A stretch of 64,000 bases of DNA from an uncultured Roseobacter sp. (GCF_947499265.1 NZ_CANMNK010000011.1:43743-107742); one strand, 5' to 3'. Positions 17,204 through 26,442 are shown, numbered from the stretch's first letter. Program-made: numbers and translations. Notes: a model not told the origin generated them from the sequence alone.

Positions 17204-18921
17204 CCGGTTACCGCGATCTGCCTCGCGGCACAGACAGATGCGAGGGGGAGAGCCCCCTCGCAACAAGTCGTTTCGCAACACCAGATGAAATTACAGCATT
17301 GGCCTATAAGGATGGTGATATCCTGCTCGGCACGTTGCCAGTGGCGTCACCGGACGCGGTGCGCGAAATCGAACAGCTCCGCGCGAAACAAGAGGATATT
17401 GCGGCAGACACAGCGCGCGATGCGCATCAACGCTCGCTAGAGATTGACGTCCTGCAGGAGCGTATTGATGATCTGGCAGAAACAGATCAGATGGACATCG
17501 GCTTTCGCGATGATCGCCACCATTTGATTGTTGCCGGAAACCGCGCCGGGAAAACCAGCACAATCCTGATCCCCAACTTGTTGCGCTATCCGGGCAGCGT
17601 CATTGTCACGGACCCGAAAGGTGAGTTGGCGGCCAAGACAGCGGCACATCGCGGCAAGCCGGTGTCTGAAGGCGGACTCGGTCAGACAACTTTTGTGATG
17701 GACCCGTACGGGACATCACGATTGCCCCAAGAACAAATGGCGACATGGAATGCGATTGATCTGATCCGTGGTGAGGATGACCTGGGAATAGATGTCGCGG
17801 CAAGCATTGCCGACGCCCTGATTGTCCGCACCAATGCAGAGAATGAGCATTTTGATGATAGTGCCCGCATCCTGATCAAGGGGCTCATCCTGTTTGTGGC
17901 GGCGACTCACAAAGGCCGTGCGACGCGCAATCTGGTCAGCGTCTATGAATATCTTATGTGTGGCGCGCCCTTAGAGATGGCGCGGGATCGCAGCGGACCA
18001 CCTCAAAAAGATGATCCAACGCCGTTTGAATATCTTCTCGGTTTGATGAAGCGCACGGATGCCTTCGACGGGGTGATTGTTGGAGCGGCGGAAGCGCTGC
18101 TCTCCATGGGAGATCGCGAACGCGGCTCTGTCCTATCGACCGCGCGCCGATCAATGGAGTTTCTTGAGCGCCGTCCGATGCGGCGTCTTTTTGCTTCTTC
18201 CAGCTTTGATTTGGATGCTCTGAAGACCGATCCAAAGGGTGTGACGCTCTATCTGTGCCTGCCGCCGCAACGCATGCACGATTGTGGACGCTTCTTGCGC
18301 CTCATGATCTCAATGATGCTGGAACGCATATACGCAATCGAAGGACAACCCGCATCAGGTCATCCAGTGCTGGCGATGCTCGAAGAGTTCCCTGTGCTTG
18401 GTCACATGACCTTAATCGAGCAAGCGGCGGGCTATGCGGCGGGTTTTGGACTGAAGATGATGATCGTTATCCAGGATTTGACGCAACTCAAGCGGCATTA
18501 CCGCGACGGCTGGGAAACATTCATAGGCAATGCCGGATGCATTCAGGCGTTTGGTAATAACGACCAAACCACCCTTGACTACTTCTCCAAGAAGCTTGGT
18601 GAGTGCGAGGTCGTTCAAACCACGCACAACATCTCGACGGCGTCAGGTCATTCAACCAATGATCCAAGCGCCCAGGCACAGATGCAAAGTGCGATGTCCG
18701 GCAGAGGTGAAGCCGCCATCCTGACAGGTCCACTGGGGCTCTTGGCTGACAACGTTTCTACCGGCTCCAGCACATCCACAACAGAGAGCTGGAACACGCA
18801 AAAGCACCGCACGCCAATGCTTCTACCTGATGAATTGCAGCAGTTTTTGCGACGAGAAGATGAAGTGCAACTTGTTCTAATCAATGGAGAATATCCAATG
18901 TTTATGCGGCGCAGCACATGA
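17200..18921 (+). CDS. VirD4/TraG-type conjugal coupling ATPase without membrane segments
   Basis: The protein is 573 aa from the GTG at 17200, which overlaps the preceding stop by 4 nt. The family signature FATPDEI is near residue 28. The nucleotide site is AGNRAGKTS followed by LIPNLLRYPGS and VTDPKGELAAKTA. Walker B is LAMLEEFPVLGHM, with VIQDLTQLKRHY and AFGNNDQTT further on. Coupling proteins carry relaxosome-bound DNA to the type IV secretion channel. Canonical members begin with two membrane helices; this one starts directly at the soluble part, so anchoring may come from the upstream membrane genes. No relaxase is visible in the window. The open frame begins upstream at 17158, but GTG 17200 gives the usual coupling overlap. 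Confidence 0.85.
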   Translation: MTGYRDLPRGTDRCEGESPLATSRFATPDEITALAYKDGDILLGTLPVASPDAVREIEQLRAKQEDIAADTARDAHQRSLEIDVLQERIDDLAETDQMDIGFRDDRHHLIVAGNRAGKTSTILIPNLLRYPGSVIVTDPKGELAAKTAAHRGKPVSEGGLGQTTFVMDPYGTSRLPQEQMATWNAIDLIRGEDDLGIDVAASIADALIVRTNAENEHFDDSARILIKGLILFVAATHKGRATRNLVSVYEYLMCGAPLEMARDRSGPPQKDDPTPFEYLLGLMKRTDAFDGVIVGAAEALLSMGDRERGSVLSTARRSMEFLERRPMRRLFASSSFDLDALKTDPKGVTLYLCLPPQRMHDCGRFLRLMISMMLERIYAIEGQPASGHPVLAMLEEFPVLGHMTLIEQAAGYAAGFGLKMMIVIQDLTQLKRHYRDGWETFIGNAGCIQAFGNNDQTTLDYFSKKLGECEVVQTTHNISTASGHSTNDPSAQAQMQSAMSGRGEAAILTGPLGLLADNVSTGSSTSTTESWNTQKHRTPMLLPDELQQFLRREDEVQLVLINGEYPMFMRRST

Positions 18922-18946
18922 TGTTCTGTAAATGTTCTAGTGGTTG

Positions 18947-18955
18947 TGGTATACT
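18947..18955 (+). promoter_or_regulatory. Candidate extended -10 promoter (TGGTATACT)
   Basis: TATACT at 18950-18955 is preceded by TG at 18947-18948, an extended -10 element. No good -35 lies 17 nt upstream. Transcription from here would meet the terminator at 18969-19009 almost at once, so it would yield a very short RNA or an attenuated leader for the genes at 19037 onward. Confidence 0.4.
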
Positions 18956-18968
18956 GAGTATAGATGAC

Positions 18969-19009
18969 AAGCGGACTGTTCGCGCCATTGGCGCGAGGTT
19001 CGCTTTTTT
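18969..19009 (+). terminator. Intrinsic terminator between virD4 and the recombinase operon
   Basis: The stem core TCGCGCC/GGCGCGA (loop ATT, about 18980-18996) is extended by AAGCG/CGCTT outer pairs across a small internal loop. A run of six T follows at 19004-19009. It would end the mobilisation transcript. It also sits only about 15 nt after a candidate -10 box, so it may act as an attenuator. Confidence 0.75.
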
Positions 19010-19036
19010 GTTGGCCGCAGAGAAAGGAGGTCAGAA

Positions 19037-19384
19037 ATGCCTGATGATCTAACGTCCAAACATGGTGCGCACCGCGCACTCAAGATCGATGTCGCCAAGT
19101 ATCAGGCGATGATTGATGATCCGGGCTTGAGCGAGGATCAAAAGCGCGAGTTTATTGAGGCACTGTGGACGATCGTGATCGCCTTTGTCGATCTGGGGTT
19201 TGAGCTGCATGACACAGACCTTGCCTGTGGAAAACTCAGCCATCCGGACGATCCCACCTTTGGATCAGAACCGGATGTGGTAGTGTTGGAAACATTCCTA
19301 GCCTCAAAATTTGAAAGTGCGTCCGCCGCCGTTGATGCGAAGAACACGAAGGAGTCCGTCCATGAAGACAAAACAAAAACCTGA
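19037..19384 (+). CDS. Small conserved-looking protein encoded ahead of the recombinase
   Basis: This 115-aa acidic protein has a helical core (DLTSKHGAHRALKIDVAKYQ, then DQKREFIEALWTIVIAFVDL). Its start is fixed by a very strong site, GAAAGGAGG with a 7-nt spacer. The last 23 nt overlap the start of the recombinase, so the two are co-translated. I do not recognise a family. Its position makes it a candidate accessory factor for the recombinase, such as a directionality factor, but it has no evident DNA-binding motif. Confidence 0.6.
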   Translation: MPDDLTSKHGAHRALKIDVAKYQAMIDDPGLSEDQKREFIEALWTIVIAFVDLGFELHDTDLACGKLSHPDDPTFGSEPDVVVLETFLASKFESASAAVDAKNTKESVHEDKTKT

Positions 19385-21008
19385 TAATTTAACGGAACGC
19401 ATTGCTGTCGTGTATGGACGTGTGTCCTCGATTAAACAAACGGTTGAGGGATCAGGTCTCAGTTCACAGGAAACCCGCTGCCGCGAGTTTGCCAAACATA
19501 AGGGCTATACGGTCGCGGAAGTCTTCACTGATGATATGTCAGGCTCGTTCGCAGCCCGTCCCGGCATGGACGCCATGCTTGCCTGGATCAAAAAAAATCG
19601 AAATCTGAGCCCTGTGGTTCTCATTGATGATATCAGCCGCCTTGCTCGCGGTTTAGAAGCCCACCTCACGCTGCGCTCTGAGATCAGTTCTGCTGGCGGC
19701 ACGCTTGAAAGCCCCTCAATTGAGTTCGGTGAGGACTCTGACAGTATTCTTGTCGAGAACTTACTTGCGTCTGTGGCACAACATCAGCGCGAGAAAAACG
19801 GCGAGCAGACGCGCAACCGCATGCACGCGCGGACTTTGGCGGGCTATTGGTGCTTCAAGGCACCGATTGGCTACAAATACAGTCGTGTCTCCGGGCACGG
19901 GAACATTCTGGTCAGAGATGAACCCTATGCGTCGATCATACAGGAGGCGCTGGAAGGATATGCCGCCGGGCGTTTTACGTCACTTGCCGAAGTGAAAAGG
20001 TTCCTTGAGAAACAGCCGGATTACCCAAAATGCCTGCCAAACGGGGAAATCCGGATGCAACGCGTCAGCGAGCTGCTGAGCCGTCCGATTTATGCCGGAT
20101 ATGTGGAAGCACCGAATTGGAACATCTCTTTGCGCAAGGGGTATCATGAAGGTTTGATTGATCTACAAACCTGGCAGAGAATTCAGGACCGCAAGAACGG
20201 GCGCAAACTGACGCCGTTTCGAAAAGACATTGCCAGCGACTTCCCAATGCGCGGGTTCGTAAACTGCGCTGATTGCAACAATCCGATGACTTCCTGCTGG
20301 TCAAAAGGCGCGCGCAAACGTTATGCCTATTATCTCTGCGACACAAAGGGGTGCGAGTCATACCGTAAATCTGTACCGCGCGCGAAGATCGAAGAGGGTT
20401 TTGAAAGCATCTTGCAAGGTCTGCAACCAACAGAGAGTTTGTCCAAAGTTGCGAACGCGATGTTCATAGATCTGTGGGATGCACGTTTGACCAACGCCGT
20501 CGCTGATCAAAAATCGCTCAGAGCTGAACAAGATAAGATCGCCAAGCAATCTGACACCTTGCTGCAACGTATTGTTGATGCCACCAGCGATGCCGTGATC
20601 TCTGCCTATGAAAAGAAGATTGACTCACTGGAACGCCAGAAGCTTCTTATCGCAGAAAAGCTCTCAAAAACTGTGCCGCCCGCTGGGCGTTTCGAACACT
20701 GCTTCGAACTTGCAATGAAATTCCTGTCAAACCCTTGGAAAATATGGTCTTTTGGCGATCTCACAATGAAGAAAACGGTGCTCAGATTGGCTCTGTCAGA
20801 GCCGCTCACATATGATCGAAAAGAAGGTTATCGAACACCCAAAACATCCTTACCTTTCAAGGTGTTAGGTGACCTCAAAAACCCTCTGTGTAAAATGGTG
20901 CGGATGAGAAGACTCGAACTTCCACGGGTGTTACCCCACAGCGACCTCAACGCTGCGCGTCTACCATTCCGCCACATCCGCACGCTTGGGAACGTCCAGC
21001 GTCTTTAA
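19362..21008 (+). CDS. Large serine recombinase (island integrase)
   Basis: The 548-aa protein has a resolvase catalytic domain (about 1-155) with the nucleophile Ser in YGRVSS, SSQETRCREFA and LIDDISRLARGLE. The Recombinase domain is about 165-260. A zinc-ribbon with NCADCNNPM and CDTKGCESY lies near 300-330, followed by a coiled coil. This is the architecture of large serine integrases, which perform directional site-specific integration. AAGGAG precedes the ATG at 19362 by about 8 nt. The last ~37 codons are unusual: they are the antisense of the tRNA-Leu gene and its upstream region, and the stop TAA sits in the tRNA's likely -10 box. The natural C-terminus in the excised form may therefore differ. 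Confidence 0.9.
   Translation: MKTKQKPDNLTERIAVVYGRVSSIKQTVEGSGLSSQETRCREFAKHKGYTVAEVFTDDMSGSFAARPGMDAMLAWIKKNRNLSPVVLIDDISRLARGLEAHLTLRSEISSAGGTLESPSIEFGEDSDSILVENLLASVAQHQREKNGEQTRNRMHARTLAGYWCFKAPIGYKYSRVSGHGNILVRDEPYASIIQEALEGYAAGRFTSLAEVKRFLEKQPDYPKCLPNGEIRMQRVSELLSRPIYAGYVEAPNWNISLRKGYHEGLIDLQTWQRIQDRKNGRKLTPFRKDIASDFPMRGFVNCADCNNPMTSCWSKGARKRYAYYLCDTKGCESYRKSVPRAKIEEGFESILQGLQPTESLSKVANAMFIDLWDARLTNAVADQKSLRAEQDKIAKQSDTLLQRIVDATSDAVISAYEKKIDSLERQKLLIAEKLSKTVPPAGRFEHCFELAMKFLSNPWKIWSFGDLTMKKTVLRLALSEPLTYDRKEGYRTPKTSLPFKVLGDLKNPLCKMVRMRRLELPRVLPHSDLNAARLPFRHIRTLGNVQRL
20896..20981 (-). tRNA. tRNA-Leu (anticodon GAG) with encoded CCA; island attachment target
   Basis: The minus strand reads GCGGATG...CATCCGC as a perfect 7-bp acceptor stem, discriminator A, then an encoded CCA at 20898-20896. 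The anticodon arm is CAGCG-TTGAGGT-CGCTG, giving GAG (reads CTC/CTT). A long variable arm and the T-loop TTCGAGTC are present, as expected for tRNA-Leu. The gene is intact. Its 3' end faces the island, so the crossover point probably lies in the 3' half (about 20896-20925); the matching repeat at the other island end is outside the window. Confidence 0.95.
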
Positions 21009-21030
21009 CCTGCTCTGGCAACCTTGTGAA
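21002..21030 (-). promoter_or_regulatory. Candidate promoter of tRNA-Leu
   Basis: On the minus strand TTCACA (21030-21025) and TAAAGA (21007-21002) are separated by 17 nt, placing a start about 12-15 nt before the tRNA 5' end. The -10 overlaps the stop codon of the oppositely directed recombinase gene. Confidence 0.4.
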
Positions 21031-21203
21031 GAGCCATTTTATGAAAACACCATGATGTGTCACGCGTAGCCACAGAGGGAACTAGGCCCCCAGGGATCAG
21101 GCACGCCTCTGAAGGCATAACCAAAGAGAAGCTACCTCTTTCCTCTTGTATTTTGGCCTCAGGCAACCGACCTTCGATCAAGCTGATGCCGATGGAGCAC
21201 ACC

Positions 21204-21872
21204 ATGAAATCCCCTTCTGAAACTCTCGATACTATGCAAATCGATATCGTTTCAGACGTGATGTGTCCTTGGTGCGTTATCGGATACAAGCAGTTGGAGA
21301 AGGCGCTGACCGCGACCGGATTGAATTTCGATTTGCGCTGGCACCCCTTTGAACTCAACCCGGGGATGCCACAAGACGGGCAAAACCTTGCCGAGCACAT
21401 TGCGGAAAAATATGGTTCGACCCCCGCCCAATCCGAGGAAACACGCGCGCGCTTGCAGCATCTGGGAGCGGATCTGGGGTTTGAATTCAATTTTTCAGAT
21501 CGCAGTAGAATCGTAAACACTTTCCGCGCGCATCAGTTGCTGGATTGGGCAGAGACAGAAGGTAAACAACACGCGCTCAAACTGGCACTCTTCGCGGCAC
21601 ATTTTACCGACGAGCTGGATGTTTCGGATGACGGCGTTTTGGTTCAAGTGGCGCGTAGCGTTGGCTTGAATGCGTCGGACGCGACCGACGTTCTTTCATC
21701 TGGCGCATATGCGCAATCGGTGCGCGACAAGCAGAAGTTCTGGACGTCGCGGGGGATATCCGGGGTGCCTTCGGTGATTTTCAGCGGTAAATACCTTTTG
21801 ACCGGCGCGCAGGGTGCAGAGACCTACGCAGACGTCTTGCGCAAAGTGCAGGACGAGACGGCGGCGGCCTGA
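21204..21872 (+). CDS. DsbA/FrnE-family thiol oxidoreductase
   Basis: This is a 222-aa thioredoxin-fold protein of the DsbA/FrnE type. The active-site pair is C21-P-W-C24 in DVMCPWCVIG, and the cis-Pro loop is GVPSVIF near the end. Family members lack a signal peptide and act in the cytoplasm; several are annotated as polyketide FrnE homologues or 2-hydroxychromene-2-carboxylate isomerase-like proteins. The ATG at 21204 is chosen because GGAG lies 7 nt upstream; the frame stays open to 21057 without support. It is the first core gene right of the tRNA, followed by lipB after 42 nt, possibly in one unit. The 195 nt between the tRNA and this start show only the tRNA promoter. Confidence 0.85.
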   Translation: MKSPSETLDTMQIDIVSDVMCPWCVIGYKQLEKALTATGLNFDLRWHPFELNPGMPQDGQNLAEHIAEKYGSTPAQSEETRARLQHLGADLGFEFNFSDRSRIVNTFRAHQLLDWAETEGKQHALKLALFAAHFTDELDVSDDGVLVQVARSVGLNASDATDVLSSGAYAQSVRDKQKFWTSRGISGVPSVIFSGKYLLTGAQGAETYADVLRKVQDETAAA

Positions 21873-21914
21873 ATTGGCTTTGCGGCCCGGTCCACAGTGC
21901 GTTAGGGCATCCCA

Positions 21915-22613
21915 ATGGTGGAATGGATTGTATCGGACGGGCTGACCGACTATCGCACGGCGGAGCGTTGGATGGAGACGCGCGCCGATGCCATTGCACA
22001 CGGCTCGGCATCAGAATGCATTTGGCTGGTCGAGCATCCCCCCCTCTATTCCGCGGGCACCAGCGCAAAATCGGATGATTTGATAGATCCCGAGCGCTTT
22101 CCTGTCTTTCCCACGCGCCGCGGCGGTCAGTACACCTATCATGGCCCCGGTCAGCGGGTTGCCTATGTCCTGCTGGATGTCGGCGCACGTGGACGCGACG
22201 TGCGGAAATTCGTACAGCAACTGGAACGTTGGGTGATTGGAACGCTGGATCAGTTCAACGTCAAAGGTGTGGTCCGGGAAGGGCGTGTCGGAGTTTGGGT
22301 CGAGCGGCCTGATAAAGAGAGCAATAGGGATGGGCAGATGCCCGAAGACAAAATTGCGGCGATCGGCATCCGATTGCGAAAATGGGTCAGCTTCCATGGT
22401 GTTTCGATCAATGTTGAGCCTGACCTGAGCCACTTTACCGGCATTGTTCCTTGCGGGATCAAAGAGCACGGGGTGACCAGTCTCGTGGATCTGGGCCTGC
22501 CTGTTGGTCTGGCGGACGTGGATCTTGCACTCCGCGCGCAATTTGCCGATGTGTTCGGCGATGAACCCGTCACATCGCAGACCAATCTGAACCAGCCCTT
22601 TAAAGACGCTTAA
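21915..22613 (+). CDS. lipB: Octanoyl-[ACP]:protein N-octanoyltransferase LipB
   Basis: LipB moves octanoyl from acyl carrier protein to the lipoyl domains of 2-oxoacid dehydrogenases and the glycine cleavage H protein, the first step of lipoate assembly. The 232-aa length is normal. Signature blocks are [30 protein letters not shown] with the catalytic Lys, and [12 protein letters not shown] with the catalytic Cys. Its stop overlaps the convergent response regulator gene by 4 nt. Confidence 0.95.
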   Translation: MVEWIVSDGLTDYRTAERWMETRADAIAHGSASECIWLVEHPPLYSAGTSAKSDDLIDPERFPVFPTRRGGQYTYHGPGQRVAYVLLDVGARGRDVRKFVQQLERWVIGTLDQFNVKGVVREGRVGVWVERPDKESNRDGQMPEDKIAAIGIRLRKWVSFHGVSINVEPDLSHFTGIVPCGIKEHGVTSLVDLGLPVGLADVDLALRAQFADVFGDEPVTSQTNLNQPFKDA

Positions 22614-23041
22614 CTGCCGACGAGCTCATGGTATTCATGAATAATCGTTTGCACGTCGCTCTTGTCGATCGGCTTGGTGATGAAGCGGTAGACATGCGGA
22701 TCCCTATGCGCACGCTCCATGTCCTCGCGCAGCACTGATGTGGACAGCATGATAATCAGGGTGCTTGAACTCCGAAATGGTACGGGCAGCTTGGCATATC
22801 TCTCCAGAAACTCGAACCCGTTCAGGCGCGGCATGTTGATGTCCAGCAGGATCAATTCAGGCATAGGCTTGTTGTCATTCACGCGTGCCTCGAGATATTC
22901 CAGTGCGGCCAAGCCATCCGTTGCGACATCAATGGAGTCGACCAGACCAGAGCGGTCCAATATACGCTGATGCATGAGATTGGTAACCTTGTCGTCATCG
23001 ACAAGGAGCACCGTCCCAAGGGATGCAAGTGTCGTCGTCAC
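22610..23041 (-). CDS. Single-domain response regulator (CheY-like)
   Basis: This 143-aa protein is a lone receiver domain: acidic pocket VDDD near residues 15-17, phosphoacceptor Asp67 in LLDINMP, and the conserved Lys in TKPID. There is no output domain, so it passes the signal by protein contact. The start is a GTG overlapping the kinase stop (GTGA, 4 nt), which places it as the second gene of a kinase-regulator operon. It probably serves as the partner of that kinase. Confidence 0.9.
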   Translation of the reverse strand: MTTTLASLGTVLLVDDDKVTNLMHQRILDRSGLVDSIDVATDGLAALEYLEARVNDNKPMPELILLDINMPRLNGFEFLERYAKLPVPFRSSSTLIIMLSTSVLREDMERAHRDPHVYRFITKPIDKSDVQTIIHEYHELVGS

Positions 23042-24288
23042 AGGCGCTCCGGCTTGTTTGGCAATTGAAATGAGAAACAGCTACCCTTTCCGACCTTACT
23101 GGAGGCATGAAGGCTGCCCCCCACGCGATCCAGCACCCGGCGGATGGAATAAAGGGAAACGCCAGCACCGTCCGGTGTGCTGTGCGCGCGTTTAAAGAGA
23201 CCGAAAACCTTGTCCTGATCGCGCGGCAGATCCACGCCGGACCCGTTGTCAGTGATCGAAACCTCCACCCCATTTTCAAGCTGTCGAGACTGCACTTTGA
23301 CACGGGGACGGCGCTCAGGCGCACGATATTTGATGGCATTCCCGATCATCGATTGCAGGATGTTCTCCATCTCGCGGGGTACAAACCAAACGGTTTGCAC
23401 GTCAAAATCGCAGGAAACCACAGCGTTCGCTTTCATCATCTGGAAATGCAGATTGACCAGCGCACGCTCCGTGACGCTCTTAAGGTCAACCTCCTCGAAC
23501 ACTCCAAATGTCCCGGAGTGCGCTTGCGCCACACAAATCAGCGCATCCAGCTTCTCCCCAGCCTGGTGACAGGCATCGCGCATCCAGCTCAGTGTTTCCG
23601 CATGTTCTGGCGGCAATTCTCCCTCTGCCTCGGACAGCATATGGGTGAGGCAGATCATATTGTTGATGGGGACTTTCAGATCATGTGTCGCCACATATGT
23701 CAGGTCCTTGAGATCTCGATTGACGTCGTTTAACTCCGCTGTGCGCCGCGCCATGCAGACGCCCAATTCGCTGTTGAGAACCTCCAGCGTCTCCGTGCGC
23801 GCTTCGACCCGGGCCTCCAGCGATTCGTTCACCTCAATCAGTCGCGCCTCGTTCTCTTTCTGCGCGGTGATGTCGACGGCGATGCCGATGTGGCGCAGGA
23901 CCGCCCCGTCATCCGAAGTCTCAAAGATGCTATCGATGCTGCGCAACCAAAGCTCATTGCCCTGCTTGGATTTGACACGGTACTCAAAGGTTGTTTCGGT
24001 CCCTATGGGCAGCGCCTGTAAGGATTTCAGATAGTCGAACAATGCATCCTGATCGTCCTCATGGATGATCGTGGGGAGCAACGTCTCCCCCAACGAACAG
24101 ACCTCTTCCGGTGAATACCCCAAAAGATCGGCAATCGTGCAATTGGCGTATTCATTGGACATCGTTGCATGGTTGAAAATGTATATGATGCCCGGCACCA
24201 GCTCCGCCATCCGTGTCCAGAACGCAATGCTGCTTTCGTCCACCACCGCAGATGTCGCCTGAATATTTTGCGGTTGCACCACCTGCAT
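23038..24288 (-). CDS. PAS-domain sensor histidine kinase
   Basis: This 416-aa soluble kinase begins with a PAS/PAC domain (about 20-150; ELVPGIIYIFN to VDITAQKENEARL), then a coiled coil. The HisKA-type dimerisation domain has phosphoacceptor His202 in THDLKVPINN, and a HATPase_c domain carries the N box GNAIKYRA and G box ITDNGSGVDL. No membrane segment is present, so it senses a cytoplasmic cue. The open frame runs to 24540, but homology-like sequence starts after the Met at 24288; no strong ribosome site is seen for either. The 298 nt between this start and ctaD hold both promoters but no clear signals. Confidence 0.85.
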   Translation of the reverse strand: MQVVQPQNIQATSAVVDESSIAFWTRMAELVPGIIYIFNHATMSNEYANCTIADLLGYSPEEVCSLGETLLPTIIHEDDQDALFDYLKSLQALPIGTETTFEYRVKSKQGNELWLRSIDSIFETSDDGAVLRHIGIAVDITAQKENEARLIEVNESLEARVEARTETLEVLNSELGVCMARRTAELNDVNRDLKDLTYVATHDLKVPINNMICLTHMLSEAEGELPPEHAETLSWMRDACHQAGEKLDALICVAQAHSGTFGVFEEVDLKSVTERALVNLHFQMMKANAVVSCDFDVQTVWFVPREMENILQSMIGNAIKYRAPERRPRVKVQSRQLENGVEVSITDNGSGVDLPRDQDKVFGLFKRAHSTPDGAGVSLYSIRRVLDRVGGSLHASSKVGKGSCFSFQLPNKPERL

Positions 24289-24586
24289 TTCGGATCTTTT
24301 TACCTCATTAACCCATGACGAGAAGTCGTCGACACCTGCGCAGGAAAGTGCCTTAGTAACATTAAGCGTGCGTAAATGAGCGCCATGATGATTTGAATTG
24401 AGCGTAAAAATATTCAATCTATGCGTGTTTTGAGCCTCATTGGTGCATTCCGCCAGGAAATTTCTGGGACTGTGACAAATACGATCATTGCTCCTGTCAA
24501 CAACTCTCTCTAAAACAAGTAGGACTCTGGCGCGTGGCATGGGAACCGTTGCGCGCCATTTAACTACTTAAGCAGGAGGCAAGAGC

Positions 24587-26257
24587 ATGGCAGACGCAGC
24601 CATCCACGGCCACGAACACCATGATGAACGCGGGTTTTTCACCCGTTGGTTCATGTCCACAAACCACAAAGATATCGGTATTCTGTACCTGATCACGTCG
24701 GCCCTCGCCGGCTTCATCTCGGTCGCCTTCACCGTCTACATGCGGCTGGAGCTGATGGATCCAGGCGTTCAATATATGTGCATGGAAGGGGCACGTCTGT
24801 TCTCGTCAGGCGAGGCTTGCACCCCCAATGGGCATTTGTGGAACGTGCTGATCACCGGCCACGGCATTCTGATGATGTTCTTTGTCGTGATCCCCGCGCT
24901 CTTCGGCGGATTTGGCAACTATTTCATGCCCTTGCAGATCGGCGCGCCCGATATGGCATTCCCGCGCATGAACAACCTGTCGTTCTGGCTCTACGTCGCA
25001 GGCACCTCGCTGGCGATCTGCTCGGTGCTCGCACCGGGCGGCAATGACCAGTCGGGCTCGGGCGTGGGCTGGGTGCTCTACCCGCCGCTCTCGACGCTTG
25101 AGGGTGGCTTCTCGATGGACCTCGCGATCTTCGCGGTGCACGTCTCCGGCGCCTCCTCGATCCTGGGGGCGATCAACATGATCACCACCTTCCTGAACAT
25201 GCGCGCGCCCGGCATGACGCTCTTCAAGGTGCCGCTATTCTCCTGGTCGATCTTCGTCACAAGCTGGTTGATCCTGCTGTCCCTGCCGGTTCTGGCGGGT
25301 GCCATCACCATGCTGCTGATGGACCGCAACTTCGGCTTCACCTTCTTTGATCCCGCGGGCGGCGGCGATCCGGTGCTCTACCAGCACATCCTGTGGTTCT
25401 TCGGCCACCCCGAGGTCTACATCGTGATCCTGCCCGGCTTCGGCATCATCAGCCACGTCATCGCGACCTTCGCGCGCAAGCCGATCTTCGGCTACCTGCC
25501 GATGGTCTGGGCCCTGATTGCCATCGGCGCCCTGGGCTTCGTGGTCTGGGCGCACCACATGTACACCGTGGGCATGTCGCTTAACCAGCAGGCCTACTTC
25601 ATGCTGGCCACGATGGTTATCGCGGTGCCGACGGGTGTGAAAATCTTCAGCTGGATCGCCACCATGTGGGGCGGGTCGGTGACCTTCGAAACACCGATGC
25701 TCTGGGCCTTCGGCTTCCTCTTCCTCTTCACCGTGGGCGGTGTGACCGGTATCGTTCTGTCGCAGGCCGCCGTGGACCGCTACTACCACGACACCTACTA
25801 CGTGGTGGCGCACTTCCACTACGTGATGTCGCTCGGGGCCGTCTTCGCCATCTTCGCAGGGATCTACTTCTACTTCCCCAAGATGACTGGACGCATGTAC
25901 CCTGAATGGGCGGGCAAGCTGCACTTCTGGGCGTTCTTCATCGGGGCCAACCTGACCTTCTTCCCACAGCACTTCCTGGGCCGTCAGGGCATGCCGCGGC
26001 GCTACATCGACTACCCGGATGCATTTGCCTACTGGAACTGGTGGTCAAGCGTCGGTGCCTTCATCAGCTTCGCGTCCTTCCTGTTCTTCTTCGGCGTAAT
26101 GTTTTACGCCCTGCGCGCCGGCAAGAAAGTGACCGAGAATAACCCCTGGAACGAATACGCGGATACGCTGGAATGGACCCTGCCGTCGCCGCCGCCCGAA
26201 CACACGTTCGAGCAGCTGCCAAAGCAGGAAGACTGGGACAACAAGCACGCGCACTGA
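24587..26257 (+). CDS. ctaD: Cytochrome c oxidase subunit I (aa3 type)
   Basis: This is the catalytic subunit of terminal oxidase, reducing O2 with electrons from cytochrome c and pumping protons across the inner membrane. The 556-aa length and about 12 membrane helices fit. Haem/copper ligands lie in GHGILMMFF, the HPEVY motif (CuB His and cross-linked Tyr), AHHMYTVG and VAHFHYV. AGGAGG precedes the ATG at good spacing. Subunits II and III are not adjacent; a strong terminator follows directly, so it is a stand-alone unit. Codons are strongly C-ending, as expected for a highly expressed gene. Confidence 0.97.
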   Translation: MADAAIHGHEHHDERGFFTRWFMSTNHKDIGILYLITSALAGFISVAFTVYMRLELMDPGVQYMCMEGARLFSSGEACTPNGHLWNVLITGHGILMMFFVVIPALFGGFGNYFMPLQIGAPDMAFPRMNNLSFWLYVAGTSLAICSVLAPGGNDQSGSGVGWVLYPPLSTLEGGFSMDLAIFAVHVSGASSILGAINMITTFLNMRAPGMTLFKVPLFSWSIFVTSWLILLSLPVLAGAITMLLMDRNFGFTFFDPAGGGDPVLYQHILWFFGHPEVYIVILPGFGIISHVIATFARKPIFGYLPMVWALIAIGALGFVVWAHHMYTVGMSLNQQAYFMLATMVIAVPTGVKIFSWIATMWGGSVTFETPMLWAFGFLFLFTVGGVTGIVLSQAAVDRYYHDTYYVVAHFHYVMSLGAVFAIFAGIYFYFPKMTGRMYPEWAGKLHFWAFFIGANLTFFPQHFLGRQGMPRRYIDYPDAFAYWNWWSSVGAFISFASFLFFFGVMFYALRAGKKVTENNPWNEYADTLEWTLPSPPPEHTFEQLPKQEDWDNKHAH

Positions 26258-26280
26258 TCCCGCTCAGCCAAGACACGCTC

Positions 26281-26314
26281 AAAAGGCCCTGATCCCCGAT
26301 CAGGGCCTTTTTTT
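26281..26314 (+). terminator. Intrinsic terminator after ctaD
   Basis: A perfect 10-bp stem GGCCCTGATC/GATCAGGGCC (26285-26294 and 26298-26307) with a 3-nt loop is preceded by AAAA and followed by seven T. Confidence 0.92.
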
Positions 26315-26442
26315 GCCGATCCCCCTACCCGATTGCAGCGCCTCTCCGCCGGAACGGCCGTGTGAAGATTCGTGAGTGCGCGTGACGGAACAGCCTGCGC
26401 GCATGATGCGTTTCCGTTCCAATGACAGGAAAGGAGAGACAT

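Larger units (their letters stand above)
1..20981. mobile_element. Integrated genomic island, right-hand part, ending at tRNA-Leu
   Basis: The stretch from the left window edge to the tRNA-Leu gene holds ArdC, defence genes, a polymorphic toxin, a conjugation coupling ATPase and a large serine recombinase. Core metabolic genes begin directly right of the tRNA. The recombinase is the last island gene and lies against the 3' end of the tRNA (20896), the usual side for island insertion. Base composition inside is uneven and lower than the flanking core; the toxin tip, immunity gene and ankyrin/unknown pair are especially AT-rich. The left boundary lies outside the window, so neither the second att site nor the total length can be given. 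No relaxase or full type IV secretion set is visible here. Confidence 0.8.

Noticed and set aside
22610..24540. Hybrid kinase-receiver fusion
   Set aside because: The kinase stop TGA and the receiver GTG overlap as GTGA in different frames; these are two separate genes.
25235..25972. 245-codon minus-strand ORF with very high His/Glu/Gly content
   Set aside because: It is antisense to ctaD; the odd composition is the mirror of C-ending codons in a membrane protein gene.
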